Assembly: GCF_000708755.2 (NCBI RefSeq)
Contig: NZ_JGVU02000006.1
Span: forward strand, 496,001-560,000
DNA from: Metabacillus indicus LMG 22858
Lineage (GTDB): Bacteria; Bacillota; Bacilli; Bacillales; Bacillaceae
Direction: 5' to 3'
DNA: 64,000 nucleotides
In this document: positions 50,999 to 59,329 of the stretch, piece by piece
Position numbering within the stretch: the first letter of the stretch is position 1
Layout: each line of letters starts with the position of its first letter
Notes under the pieces: generated by a model
Told to the model about the DNA's origin: nothing
Database searches by the model: none
Seen by the model: the letters and a program-made list of their open reading frames with translations, nothing else
Translations under genes and position numbers: made by a program

Positions 50999-52133
50999 GT
51001 AATTTATCCGCCTCTACATATGCAATTGCAGATGTTTTCAAGTTATGCTTAATCTCTAAGGTTTTTTGGGAAAACCATACATTGAACTGCTGAGAAGCAT
51101 TGATAACTTCTTCAACCACGTATTCGGTTTTCTTTATGTTATCCAACATATTAGCCGTTCTTTTCATATCCTGGCATAAGTCATCAACACGATTGATGTA
51201 TGCATCCAATCGTTCCGAAGCATCTTCAAGGTCCCTAGGAGTTATCTCTATACTTGCAATTGAATCAGAATAAAATCTTGGAGATTTCCAGCTTGTTTCA
51301 CCACTTACTACATTGGTAATAGTGGAATTGTTTATATTTCCGTATTCATCGAACGTGTAATGATCAAGTGCATGATAATTTTTTCCGGATATGGATTCTA
51401 AAAAGCGGGAAAAAGGATTTATCTCTGCATTTTCATATTCAAAAAGGGTGCCAATATAATACGTGGAACCAATATGTCTCTCATATTCTTTGAATGCGCC
51501 GGCACTAATTGAGTCCCTCGGGTTCACGTAATTTACGATTTGTTTATCGAATTTCCCTTTTTCAACCTCTTTTTGCAGTTCTTTTGATAGTAATCCAACT
51601 ACACTGGGTGAATTAAACGTTACAGCTGATACATTACATACTGCAGCTGCATACGACGCAAGCGCACCTCCCAATGAATGTCCGGTTAATGAGATATTGG
51701 CATTTGGGTACTTCTCTTTTACAGCATTTACAAGGTTCTCCGCCTGTATGAATTGATTTTTTTTCTGAAAGTTAACATTCACTTTACTTCCCGCTGTATG
51801 AATATCTAGTCCAAACTTGTTGACTTTATCTTTAGCAACAACAAATTGAACATCTACGACAATATCTTTGAAGCCATCTCCAAACAGTTGATCCCCTTCT
51901 GTCCCGCGAAAGGAAATGACGATATCTTCATTGTTTTTATACACAACAGCATTAAAACCTGTATCTTCATCGTTAAGCAAAAACTCTTCTTCACCAGTTC
52001 TTGTCCAAGTCTGCTTACTGTCTTGAAACTTAATATTAAAATTTGGAAGCAGCTTGTCATTATATGCGTAGCGGCTCAAGCGATGGTACAGCTGATCGCG
52101 CACAGGGCTTAGAGCAGACATCTTTCTAATCAC
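50988..52133 (-). CDS. Class 3 lipase with C-terminal helical region, probable type VII-secreted toxin
   Basis: Up to 381 residues. Lipase_3 domain about 10-265: VVYKNNEDIVISFRGTEGDQ (oxyanion region), ISLTGHSLGGALASYAAAV (Ser about 152), YVNPRDSISAG (Asp about 200), YHALDHYTFDEYG (His about 255). From about 285 a helical region DLEDASERLDAYINRVDDLC follows. There is no N-terminal signal peptide. N-terminal lipase plus C-terminal helical bundle is the reverse domain order described for TslA. The GTG start is very close to AGAGG; an ATG 4 codons later is possible. Followed by the WXG-like gene, with a divergent lipoprotein next door. Confidence 0.82.
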   Translation of the reverse strand: MIRKMSALSPVRDQLYHRLSRYAYNDKLLPNFNIKFQDSKQTWTRTGEEEFLLNDEDTGFNAVVYKNNEDIVISFRGTEGDQLFGDGFKDIVVDVQFVVAKDKVNKFGLDIHTAGSKVNVNFQKKNQFIQAENLVNAVKEKYPNANISLTGHSLGGALASYAAAVCNVSAVTFNSPSVVGLLSKELQKEVEKGKFDKQIVNYVNPRDSISAGAFKEYERHIGSTYYIGTLFEYENAEINPFSRFLESISGKNYHALDHYTFDEYGNINNSTITNVVSGETSWKSPRFYSDSIASIEITPRDLEDASERLDAYINRVDDLCQDMKRTANMLDNIKKTEYVVEEVINASQQFNVWFSQKTLEIKHNLKTSAIAYVEADKLHDK

Positions 52134-52198
52134 ACCTCTATTTAACAGAATATGTTATAATTTCATTATATAAAATTTGCTATTAGGTTGGGGCTCAA

Positions 52199-52504
52199 AT
52201 GATTAAAAAAAAGATTTTTATAAGCTTTTTGTTTATGGTGACTATTATCAGCGGCTGCGGCAAGGAGGGTGGAATGGAAAAGAAAGAGATCAAAAAAATG
52301 GCATCCAATGTGGCTAAAGAATATATGCTGGTCGAAGAGGATATCGACCTAGTCGTAACGGATGTCCAAATAACAAACGATGATGTTGGTGTGGCTTTTG
52401 TAAACGGGTATGAAAAAAATGATAAAACAGAAGAATATTCTGTGATGATTAATTATCTCAATGACTTTGAAGTTGAGGGTTATGGAGATGCAAAGGAAAA
52501 CTAA
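52199..52504 (+). CDS. DUF1433-like lipoprotein, candidate immunity protein to the lipase
   Basis: 101 residues. Signal and lipobox IISGCGKEGG (Cys at about 20), then EKKEIKKMASNVAKEYMLVE, DIDLVVTDVQITNDDVGVAF, NGYEKNDKTEEYSVMINYLN. It is divergent from the lipase gene with a 65-bp gap. As a lipoprotein it would face outside, where a phospholipase toxin from a neighbour cell would act. Other copies: intact at 26561, broken at 44145 and 45686. The function is inferred from context only. Confidence 0.68.
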   Translation: MIKKKIFISFLFMVTIISGCGKEGGMEKKEIKKMASNVAKEYMLVEEDIDLVVTDVQITNDDVGVAFVNGYEKNDKTEEYSVMINYLNDFEVEGYGDAKEN

Positions 52505-52589
52505 TCCTTCTTTATTTCATCTGGTTGTTTTGGAAGGTGCGTTTTGGTAGAGGTGATACAGGCGCCCTTTACTGCTCCATTTCATAAAC

Positions 52590-52623
52590 AAAAAAATCAC
52601 TGCCAAAGAGACAGTGATTTTTT
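52590..52623. terminator. Bidirectional terminator between the lipoprotein and ROK kinase genes
   Basis: AAAAAATCACTG and CAGTGATTTTTT arms with a 9-nt loop. Confidence 0.85.
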
Positions 52624-52629
52624 GTTGTT

Positions 52630-53535
52630 TCATTTAAACTGCTCAGCAACCATCCCTGCCCCAACAACTCCAGCCTTCTGATCAAGCACAGCCAGCTTTA
52701 TGTTTAAATGCGGTCTCAAACTCGGATAAAGCAGAGGCAGAACTTTTTCTTTTAACGGCTCCAACATCAGATCCTTTGATTTCATAACCCCTCCACCGAG
52801 GACGATTACTTCCGGATTAAGAGTATGGACAATATTGGCTATCCCCATTGCCAAATAGGTCAGAACCTCATCAATAATTGCTCCCGCTTCAGGATTGCCT
52901 TCTTTTGCGAGCCGGAAGACTTCTTTCGCTCCATGTCCCGGTCCAAAGACGGCTTCTGCTTTCTTTCCAATGGCTGTTCCACTTGCCAGAGCTTCCAATG
53001 CTCCCTTGTTTAGACCGGGTGCGCCGGCTGCTTGAGGGTCAATGATCATGTTGCCAATTTCCCCGCAGTTTCCCTGGGCACCGGAGATGACGCGACCGCC
53101 ATACACGTACCCGCCGCCAACCCCTGTTGAAACGGTGATATAAAACACACTTTCTGCGTCTTTCCCCGCTCCAATCCGGGCTTCAGCAAGCGCTGCTGCA
53201 TTGGCATCATTTTCAAGATAGACGGGCAGCTGCACTTCTGATTGGATCATATTTGTCAGCTCAATATTCTGCCAGCCTGGGAGATTGGGAGGTTCAATGA
53301 TAACTCCCCTTTTTGCATCAAGCGGTCCGGGGGCACCGATTCCGACTGCTTTTACCGTATGCTTATCCTTTAACTCTTTTATCATACTGATCATATTTTC
53401 AATCGCATGCTGAGGTCCTTTTTCTGCCTTAGTGGGACAGCCTAGCTCTTCTAAAATAGCTCCCGCATCATTTACGACAGCTGCCCGTATATTTGTACCG
53501 CCTAAATCAACGCCAATATTCAATTCTCCCACCAT
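52630..53535 (-). CDS. ROK family sugar kinase (glucokinase/mannokinase-like)
   Basis: 301 residues. IGVDLGGTNIRAAVV, VGIGAPGPLDAKRG, LENDANAAALAEARIGAGKD, ITVSTGVGGGYVYGG, EIGNMIIDP, PEVIVLGGGVMKS. The usual ROK zinc cluster CxCGxxGCxE is replaced by AAGAPGLNKGALEALASG, so the metal-bound loop is lost although the Glu is kept; the ROK enzyme at 20049 has it. It phosphorylates a hexose; given the neighbouring ManA and GH130 genes, mannose to mannose-6-phosphate is likely. The ATG start is weakly supported (GATGGG), with an alternative TTG further in. Confidence 0.85.
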   Translation of the reverse strand: MVGELNIGVDLGGTNIRAAVVNDAGAILEELGCPTKAEKGPQHAIENMISMIKELKDKHTVKAVGIGAPGPLDAKRGVIIEPPNLPGWQNIELTNMIQSEVQLPVYLENDANAAALAEARIGAGKDAESVFYITVSTGVGGGYVYGGRVISGAQGNCGEIGNMIIDPQAAGAPGLNKGALEALASGTAIGKKAEAVFGPGHGAKEVFRLAKEGNPEAGAIIDEVLTYLAMGIANIVHTLNPEVIVLGGGVMKSKDLMLEPLKEKVLPLLYPSLRPHLNIKLAVLDQKAGVVGAGMVAEQFK

Positions 53536-53665
53536 CCCATCGTGTTTCTAATTTCATAATAGATGCTGAAATTTACTTTCTCAAGGTATTTTCAGCAAGA
53601 CGAATTGAGAAAACGCACCTGCCAAGCAGCTGCGTTTTCTCAATTATTATCAACACTTTAACATG

Positions 53666-53720
53666 GCGCGGGACTGACCCCACTTCCATTAAAGCATCAC
53701 CGTACAGCGGGACTGACCCC
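53666..53720. repeat. Two same-direction arms of the family A REP
   Basis: GCGCGGGACTGACCCC and CAGCGGGACTGACCCC in the same orientation, 25 bp apart; no full hairpin, so this copy has been rearranged. Confidence 0.7.
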
Positions 53721-54671
53721 TCACACATGCGAAACAATCAAACTACATTCCCCTTCAATCACAAATTCCTTCACCCCCGCTGGAAGAATAAAATGATACC
53801 CCTTACGCAAAGGAGAGGAATCTTCTCCGTGGTGCAGTGTTCCTTCTCCATCAATCACACTGCACATCTGAAACGGGTGCTTTTGTGTGAAACTTGCTTT
53901 CCCTTGAATATCCCACTTATACACCGTGAAATACTTTTCTTTTACAAACGTAGTAATGGTCACGCCATCACGCTCTTCTACTTTCTGTTCGGCGAGTCCG
54001 TCCACGTGCGGGACCGTGCTCACCTCAATCGCCTTCTCCAAGTGCAGCTCCCGCTTCTCACCCTTGTCATCTGTCCGGTCATAGTCATAGACACGATATG
54101 TTGTATCAGAACTTTGCTGCGTTTCAAGCACAAGAGTACCTTCACAAAGCGCGTGAATGGTTCCACTTGGCACGTAGAAGAAGTCGCCAGGTTTTATCTT
54201 CACTCGGCGCAGCAGGGAATCCCACTCTCCGTTTTCCGCCATCTTTACAAGCTCTTCCTTTGAAGAAGCCGTGTGGCCATAAATCATGTCGGCTCCGTCT
54301 TTGCAGTCGATAATGTACCAGCATTCCGTTTTGCCGAGCTCACCGTTTTCGTTAGCGTGAGCATATTCGTCGTCGGGGTGAACCTGAACGGAGAGGTCGC
54401 TTTTGGCGTCGAGGATTTTAGTCAGCAAAGGAAACTTGCTTCCTTTTGCTCCCCCGAATAAGTCCCGGTGACCGTCCCACAGGTCGCCGAGTGTTTTTCC
54501 GGCATGTTCGCCGCCGGCAACGGTGCTTTGTCCGTTTGGATGGCCTGAGATTGCCCAGCATTCGCCGACGGTTTCTGATGCGATTTCGTAGTTAAATTGA
54601 TCCCGTAAAGCCGTTCCGCCCCAGATGCGATCCTGGAAGTGCGGCTTTAAAAAAAGCGGTGAGTGACTCAT
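53721..54671 (-). CDS. manA: Mannose-6-phosphate isomerase, class I
   Basis: 316 residues. SPLFLKPHFQDRIWGGTALR, GECWAISGHPNGQS, LTKILDAKSDLSVQVHPDDE (zinc ligands), YAHANENGELGKTECWYIID, YVPSGTIHALCEGTLVLETQ (zinc His) and SDTTYRVYDYDRTD. Converts mannose-6-P to fructose-6-P. GGGGATG precedes the ATG. It is downstream of GH130 with a 32-bp gap, so it is part of the mannoside operon. A second, very similar copy begins at the right end of the window. Confidence 0.95.
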   Translation of the reverse strand: MSHSPLFLKPHFQDRIWGGTALRDQFNYEIASETVGECWAISGHPNGQSTVAGGEHAGKTLGDLWDGHRDLFGGAKGSKFPLLTKILDAKSDLSVQVHPDDEYAHANENGELGKTECWYIIDCKDGADMIYGHTASSKEELVKMAENGEWDSLLRRVKIKPGDFFYVPSGTIHALCEGTLVLETQQSSDTTYRVYDYDRTDDKGEKRELHLEKAIEVSTVPHVDGLAEQKVEERDGVTITTFVKEKYFTVYKWDIQGKASFTQKHPFQMCSVIDGEGTLHHGEDSSPLRKGYHFILPAGVKEFVIEGECSLIVSHV

Positions 54672-54703
54672 TGACAGTACATCCCCTTATGAAGTCTGTG
54701 AAT

Positions 54704-55774
54704 CTATGAGATTCGTTTTTTACCTGTTACGGATTCAAGCACCTCATCCAACTGCAATTCTGCGCATGCCATGGAAGTGTCCGCTACTCCGTAGTACATT
54801 TTGATTGTGTTTCCTTCTACAATTGCGCCGCAGGAAAATACCACATTCCCGAAAAAGCCTTCGACTTCATAGTCTGCTTCCGGTTCGAGAATCGGAAGCT
54901 CAGACCGGCCAATCACTTTAGACGGATCTTCCAAATCCAGCAAGGCCGCCCCCATGCAGTACCGGTCTTCTTTTGAAGCGCCATGATAAAGGATGAGCCA
55001 GCCCTCATCCGTCTTGATTGGAACCGCGCCGCCCCCAATCCGTCCGTTGTCCCACTTGCCTTCCCGCAGCCCGAACAGGTGCTGATGGTTTCCCCAGTAA
55101 AGCAGGTTATCCGACTCAGCCAGCCAGATTTCAGGTGATCCTGTCGCTTTTGGAACCGGCCGGTGTAGCGCATAATACTTCCCTCCGATTTTCTCTGGGA
55201 AGATGGCGACATCCTTGTTTTCCGGCGCAAAAATCATTCCATGCCTTGTAATAGATACAAAGTCTTCCGTTGATACCATGGATTCGCCTGCCCCAAGCGG
55301 AGAAACAGCTGTGAAATAAATATAGTATCTGCCGTCTAAATAAGTAATGCGCGCGTCCTCAAGTCCGAACGCTTCCAGCTTATCGCCAGGATACACAAAC
55401 GCTCCTTCATCAACCGTAAAATGGCGGCCGTCTTTGCTGCGGGCAATCCTCAAATAAGACAAGGAGGTTAAGTAAACCCACTGGGCATCCCCTTTTAAGC
55501 GAATCACTCTTGAGTCTGAAAAATCATACGCAGGGTCACTCAAGGAAAACTCAAGAATATCAAGACTCCCGGTTTCATGATTATAAACAGGCGCTTTTAC
55601 GCAATCGGCATCAGCGCTGATTGGCCGTTCCGCCACACGCAGAAGCATAATCGTTTCACCACGGTACGTCGTGACCCCTGCATTAAATGCGCCAATTACT
55701 TCAAACCCCTCGTGATACGGTTTCACATCTTCGGGCGCAATAAGGGGGTTTTGTTCATAGCGGTATACATTCAT
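54704..55774 (-). CDS. GH130 family beta-mannoside phosphorylase-like enzyme
   Basis: 356 residues. Five-bladed propeller of GH130: PLIAPEDVKPYHEGFEVIGA, FNAGVTTYRGETIMLLRVAE, EAFGLEDARITYLDGRYYIY, HRPVPKATGSPEIWLAESDN, GRIGGGAVPIKTDEGWLILY, HGASKEDRYCMGAALLD. The Asp in GLEDARIT is the proton donor; basic residues bind phosphate. GH130 enzymes phosphorolyse beta-mannosides such as 4-O-beta-mannosyl-glucose or mannobiose, giving mannose-1-P. Exact specificity is not readable. AGGAGAG lies before the ATG. No signal peptide, so it acts on imported disaccharide. Confidence 0.93.
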   Translation of the reverse strand: MNVYRYEQNPLIAPEDVKPYHEGFEVIGAFNAGVTTYRGETIMLLRVAERPISADADCVKAPVYNHETGSLDILEFSLSDPAYDFSDSRVIRLKGDAQWVYLTSLSYLRIARSKDGRHFTVDEGAFVYPGDKLEAFGLEDARITYLDGRYYIYFTAVSPLGAGESMVSTEDFVSITRHGMIFAPENKDVAIFPEKIGGKYYALHRPVPKATGSPEIWLAESDNLLYWGNHQHLFGLREGKWDNGRIGGGAVPIKTDEGWLILYHGASKEDRYCMGAALLDLEDPSKVIGRSELPILEPEADYEVEGFFGNVVFSCGAIVEGNTIKMYYGVADTSMACAELQLDEVLESVTGKKRIS

Positions 55775-55798
55775 TTCTTTCTCTCCTGTCTGAATTCG

Positions 55799-56746
55799 TT
55801 ATGCTTCATATGGTAAGAATGGATCGTCGATCGTAATTTTCTGCGCTTCAGCGTCACTGATTCCTGCATAAAGCTCCGCCGTGCCGTCTTCATTCCTGAC
55901 AAGCCCTCCGCTGAATACTACATCTGCGAGGTCTGGCCGTTTTGCTTCGCCTGGGAGGAAATTATCTCTTACTGCAATCAGCTGAATGTCTGTGAACTCT
56001 TCTGTTTCAGGATCCAGCACAAACGTCATCGGATAATAATGACGATTCCCTTCTTCATCAAAGCTTGCAATATGGCCTAGCACCCCTAGCAACCCGTTGG
56101 ATAGGAGGTGAACTTCGTTCGCGCCTCCCCATTCGTCATCTATGAATTGCCCGGAGAGAAGCGGCACATCATCAATCAGCCCCACTGTCAATTCTTCTAA
56201 TCTATCAATCTTCGCAAAGCCGATCTTTCCGCGTCCTCCCTTCTCTCCCTGAGGACGGGTAAAGACTCCGATTCTATGATCTTTCAGTTCCACAAGGCGC
56301 AAGTCCTTCATGCCGTCGGGACCAACCGCAAATTTTTCAAGAGAGGAAATCGTTCTCCCTTTATAAAACACCGTTCTCCATCCCAGTGCATCTTTAATCT
56401 CAGGATGCGGAAAGATTTCTACTCCTCCAAGAACCAGGTTCCCTCCTATTCTTGTAAAAAAAGGAGCCTGAAGCTCATACACAGGCGAACCAGGACGCAT
56501 CACCCATTCACCGCCTCGATTAACAAAAAAGTACACGTGCGAATGCTCGCTGTCCCTGCTTTCTACTCTGCCGGCAATTACAAGTTCTCCGTCATCTTCA
56601 AAAGGAGCGGTAATATTGTAAACGTCCTTGCTGCCTGTTCCAGCAAAATGAAGCTTTTCAGCGTGATATGCCTGTTTCCCCACTTGATAGTCCGAAAGAA
56701 GATCCCTGCATCTTTTCACTTGCCCTGTTTCTAAATGGTCACTCAT
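55799..56746 (-). CDS. DUF1861 family protein of the mannoside operon
   Basis: 315 residues from the ATG 8 nt after GGAGG; the longer frame upstream crosses the operator. Propeller-like, weakly reminiscent of GH43/GH130/GH32: LHFAGTGSKDVYNITAPFED, DGELVIAGRVESRDSEHSHV, FFTRIGGNLVLGGVEIFPHP, GWRTVFYKGRTI, DDVPLLSGQFIDDEWGGANE, FSGGLVRNEDGTAELYAGIS, DAEAQKITIDDPF. It matches DUF1861, whose members often lie next to GH130 genes. It probably acts on a glycoside or mannosyl-phosphate; not proven. First gene of the leftward mannoside operon. Confidence 0.85.
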   Translation of the reverse strand: MSDHLETGQVKRCRDLLSDYQVGKQAYHAEKLHFAGTGSKDVYNITAPFEDDGELVIAGRVESRDSEHSHVYFFVNRGGEWVMRPGSPVYELQAPFFTRIGGNLVLGGVEIFPHPEIKDALGWRTVFYKGRTISSLEKFAVGPDGMKDLRLVELKDHRIGVFTRPQGEKGGRGKIGFAKIDRLEELTVGLIDDVPLLSGQFIDDEWGGANEVHLLSNGLLGVLGHIASFDEEGNRHYYPMTFVLDPETEEFTDIQLIAVRDNFLPGEAKRPDLADVVFSGGLVRNEDGTAELYAGISDAEAQKITIDDPFLPYEA

Positions 56747-56765
56747 TTTCAAAACCTCCACTTCC

Positions 56766-56777
56766 TGTAACGTTACA
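56766..56777. promoter_or_regulatory. LacI-type operator, leftward operon
   Basis: Perfect palindrome TGTAACGTTACA in the 5' leader of the DUF1861 gene. A second, imperfect site (TGTAACATTTCGTTA) is at 56787. Likely bound by the LacI protein encoded at 60881. Confidence 0.75.
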
Positions 56778-56811
56778 AAAACACCCTGTAACATTTCGTT
56801 AAGTTATTCCA

Positions 56812-56840
56812 AATATACAAGACACACAGCATTTTTACAA
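56812..56840 (-). promoter_or_regulatory. Promoter of the leftward mannoside operon
   Basis: Minus strand TTGTAA, 17 bp, TATATT. The -35 overlaps a cre-like site. Confidence 0.6.
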
Positions 56841-56849
56841 GCGCTTTCA
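56836..56849. promoter_or_regulatory. cre-like site (CcpA)
   Basis: Minus strand TGAAAGCGCTTGTA, close to the cre consensus; it overlaps the leftward -35, so repression by CcpA would be direct. Confidence 0.65.
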
Positions 56850-56865
56850 ATTCAGAAAATTCTAA

Positions 56866-56894
56866 TTGACACAACTAAATAAACATGAAATAAT
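56866..56894 (+). promoter_or_regulatory. Promoter of the rightward mannoside transport operon
   Basis: TTGACA, 17 bp, AATAAT; followed by the operator at 56911. Confidence 0.7.
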
Positions 56895-56910
56895 CATGAC
56901 AAATATAATT

Positions 56911-56922
56911 TGTAACGTTATA
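56911..56922. promoter_or_regulatory. LacI-type operator, rightward operon
   Basis: TGTAACGTTATA, one base from a perfect palindrome, just after the expected transcription start. Confidence 0.7.
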
Positions 56923-56943
56923 TTTTATTTTTGTCACTTCAAA

Positions 56944-56957
56944 TGACAGCGCTATCA
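56944..56957. promoter_or_regulatory. cre-like site between promoter and start codon of the transport operon
   Basis: TGACAGCGCTATCA, palindromic in its core (AGCGCT), 22 bp before the start codon; a roadblock position. Confidence 0.65.
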
Positions 56958-56978
56958 ATAAAAGGGGGATGAGGAAAA

Positions 56979-58238
56979 ATGAAAAAGGGGTTATTTAAGA
57001 AGCTTACAGCCGTATCAGCTGCCGCTGCTCTATCAATCGGCTTGATCGGGTGCTCAAGTGAAGCAGGAACAGAAAAAACAGAAGACGGTAAAGTAGAGCT
57101 TAAGGTGGGGACCTGGGCAGGAGCTGCTGAGCTTCAGGAGTTTCAGGAGGTCGTTGACAAGGTCAACAAAGAATCTGACAGCTATAAACTGTCTATCCAG
57201 AGCATTCCCGCAGATTACTATAAAAAGATTCAAACGATGGCTTCGGCCAAACAGGCACCAGACTTGTTCTGGCTCTCTCAGGAATACATTCCGATGTACG
57301 CTGATTTAGGGGTCATCGCACCAATCGACGAAGCAGCAAAAGACGTAGATTTCGATGATTATTATGAAGGAGCCTTAAACATCGGAAAGTTTGATGACAA
57401 ACTGTTCGGACTTCCTTGGATCAACCAGCCGGTTATGCTCTACTACAACAAAAAGATGTTTGAGGAAAACGGCGTCGCTCTTCCTGATGGAAGCTGGACG
57501 TGGGAAGACTTCGACAAAGCCGCTTCTGCCCTCACAAAGGATACAAACGGTGACGGCAAAGCTGATCAGTTTGGAACGGTCATCGACGGCTGGCCGAATG
57601 TGGCAAACTGGATCTGGTCATACGGCGGAGAAATCATCACAGCCGATGGAGAAGTGAAGATTGATTCTCCTGAATCCATCGAGGGCATCAAGATGATGGA
57701 TCAGTTGATCAATGAAAGCAAGGTTACACCGAACAAAACACAGGCACAGAATACCGGCGGCCCTGAAATGTTCAAAACAGGAAAAGTCGCAATGTTCTTC
57801 GGCGGAGCTGGAGATGACCTTGAAAAGCAGGTTGGCGACCAGTTTGAAATCGGCATGACGCAAATGCCGGTCGGAACAGAAGAAGTTACGTCAAGCTGGA
57901 TTGCACACACGGTGATGTCCAGTGCAACAAAGGACAAGGAGGCAGCGGCAGACGCACTCATTGACTTGACAAACGCTGTTCACGATTGGAAGATCCTCCC
58001 TCCAGTTAAATCAAAAATTGACAAGGTCGCGGAAATACGTCCTGAAAAAGAATATGCCCTGGAAGAAATGAAAAAGGGCTCTGAAATCTCAAGAGGCTTC
58101 AACAACCAGCCAAAGCAGAACGAAATCGACAATGCCATCTGGCTGCAGCTTTACGAACCGATTCTATTAAACAAAAAAGACCCTGAACAGGCAGCGAAGG
58201 ATGCTGCTGAAGAAATCAGAAAGATCGTCGGACAATAA
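56979..58238 (+). CDS. Sugar ABC transporter substrate-binding lipoprotein (mannoside operon)
   Basis: 419 residues. Lipobox IGLIGCSSEA, Cys at 25. Family 1 binding-protein fold: LKVGTWAGAAELQEFQEVVD, QTMASAKQAPDLFWLSQEYI, PWINQPVMLYYNKKMFEENG, KDTNGDGKADQFGTVIDGWP, GKVAMFFGGAGDDL. Imports a short beta-mannoside or gluco-manno-oligosaccharide for GH130 (inference). GGGGGATGAGG before the ATG. A strong hairpin follows, which normally keeps the binding protein in excess over the permeases. Confidence 0.93.
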   Translation: MKKGLFKKLTAVSAAAALSIGLIGCSSEAGTEKTEDGKVELKVGTWAGAAELQEFQEVVDKVNKESDSYKLSIQSIPADYYKKIQTMASAKQAPDLFWLSQEYIPMYADLGVIAPIDEAAKDVDFDDYYEGALNIGKFDDKLFGLPWINQPVMLYYNKKMFEENGVALPDGSWTWEDFDKAASALTKDTNGDGKADQFGTVIDGWPNVANWIWSYGGEIITADGEVKIDSPESIEGIKMMDQLINESKVTPNKTQAQNTGGPEMFKTGKVAMFFGGAGDDLEKQVGDQFEIGMTQMPVGTEEVTSSWIAHTVMSSATKDKEAAADALIDLTNAVHDWKILPPVKSKIDKVAEIRPEKEYALEEMKKGSEISRGFNNQPKQNEIDNAIWLQLYEPILLNKKDPEQAAKDAAEEIRKIVGQ

Positions 58239-58245
58239 ATTGGAA

Positions 58246-58272
58246 AGCCCTCAGGCGAACGTCCTGAGGGCT
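58246..58272 (+). other. Intercistronic hairpin after the substrate-binding protein gene
   Basis: AGCCCTCAGG/CCTGAGGGCT, perfect 10-bp stem, 7-nt loop, no T tract; likely an mRNA stabiliser. Confidence 0.7.
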
Positions 58273-58294
58273 GACTTCTAAAGAGGTTGATACG

Positions 58295-59230
58295 ATGAAA
58301 CAACGACTTGGCAAATACGAAGGCTACCTGTTTATCTCCCCGTGGATACTGGGATTTTTCATCTTTACCGTTTTCCCGATCGGATTCGCTTTTTATATTG
58401 GCTTTACAGACTGGAATTCATTCACAGCGCCGACCTTCATCGGCTTTGACAACTATATTGCATTATTCAACGATCCAAGCTTCCTTAACTCATTGAAAGT
58501 AACGGCCGTTTTCGCTGCATTTGCCATCCCGCTTGGGATTATTTCTTCCCTTACGATTGCAGCTGTCGTCAATATAAAAGTAAAGGGCATCTACATTTTC
58601 AGAACCGCTCTGTACATGCCGGCCATCGTCTCTGGTGTTTCCATCGCCCTCCTTTGGCGCTGGATTCTTGATCCCGAGTACGGCTTAATTAATTTATTGT
58701 TATCTTATATCGGCATTTCCGGCCCGAACTGGCTCGGAGATCCAAGCTGGGTGCTTCCTTCCTACATTATGATGGCCATCTGGGGCGCAGGCGGCGGCAT
58801 GCTGACGTATCTGGCCGGACTTCAGGACATCCCTGCAAGTCTCTATGAATCTGCCGACATCGACGGGGCCAACTGGATGCATAAATTCAGGCATATCACA
58901 ATCCCGATGCTGAGCCCTGTCATCTTCTACAACCTGGTCATGGGCATCATCGGTTCCTTTAAAAAATTCAATGACGCCTACATTATCGGTGGCGCAGGCA
59001 ACCAGGGTCAATTTTTCATGGTGTACCTGTACGAAAATGCGTTCAGCTACTACAAAATGGGCTATGCAACCGCTATGGCCTGGATGCTGTTCCTTATTAT
59101 CCTGGTCCTGACGCTGCTCGTGTTCAGATCCTCATCTGTATGGGTGTTCTATCAGGGAGAAGGCCAGGACGCAGCAAAAAAGAAAAAGCGCAAACTCTTC
59201 AAAACGAAGCCAAAGCAATTGGACGCTTAA
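58295..59230 (+). CDS. Sugar ABC transporter permease, MalF type (mannoside operon)
   Basis: 311 residues, six helices. YEGYLFISPWILGFFIFTVF at the N-terminus, EAA loop YESADIDGANWMHKFRHITI (about 188-208), FMVYLYENAFSYYKMGYATA, and a basic C-terminal tail (KKKKRKLFKTKPKQ). It pairs with the next permease. GAGGTTG precedes the ATG. No ATPase gene in the operon. Confidence 0.93.
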   Translation: MKQRLGKYEGYLFISPWILGFFIFTVFPIGFAFYIGFTDWNSFTAPTFIGFDNYIALFNDPSFLNSLKVTAVFAAFAIPLGIISSLTIAAVVNIKVKGIYIFRTALYMPAIVSGVSIALLWRWILDPEYGLINLLLSYIGISGPNWLGDPSWVLPSYIMMAIWGAGGGMLTYLAGLQDIPASLYESADIDGANWMHKFRHITIPMLSPVIFYNLVMGIIGSFKKFNDAYIIGGAGNQGQFFMVYLYENAFSYYKMGYATAMAWMLFLIILVLTLLVFRSSSVWVFYQGEGQDAAKKKKRKLFKTKPKQLDA

Positions 59231-59329
59231 AAGCGCGGGCATTCCGCTGCCTGTCAGCCGGATTGGCTCCAGCCAGAACGCTTGCGCCTGTATAAGCCGC
59301 AACGATAAAGAAAGATGCAGGTGAAACAG

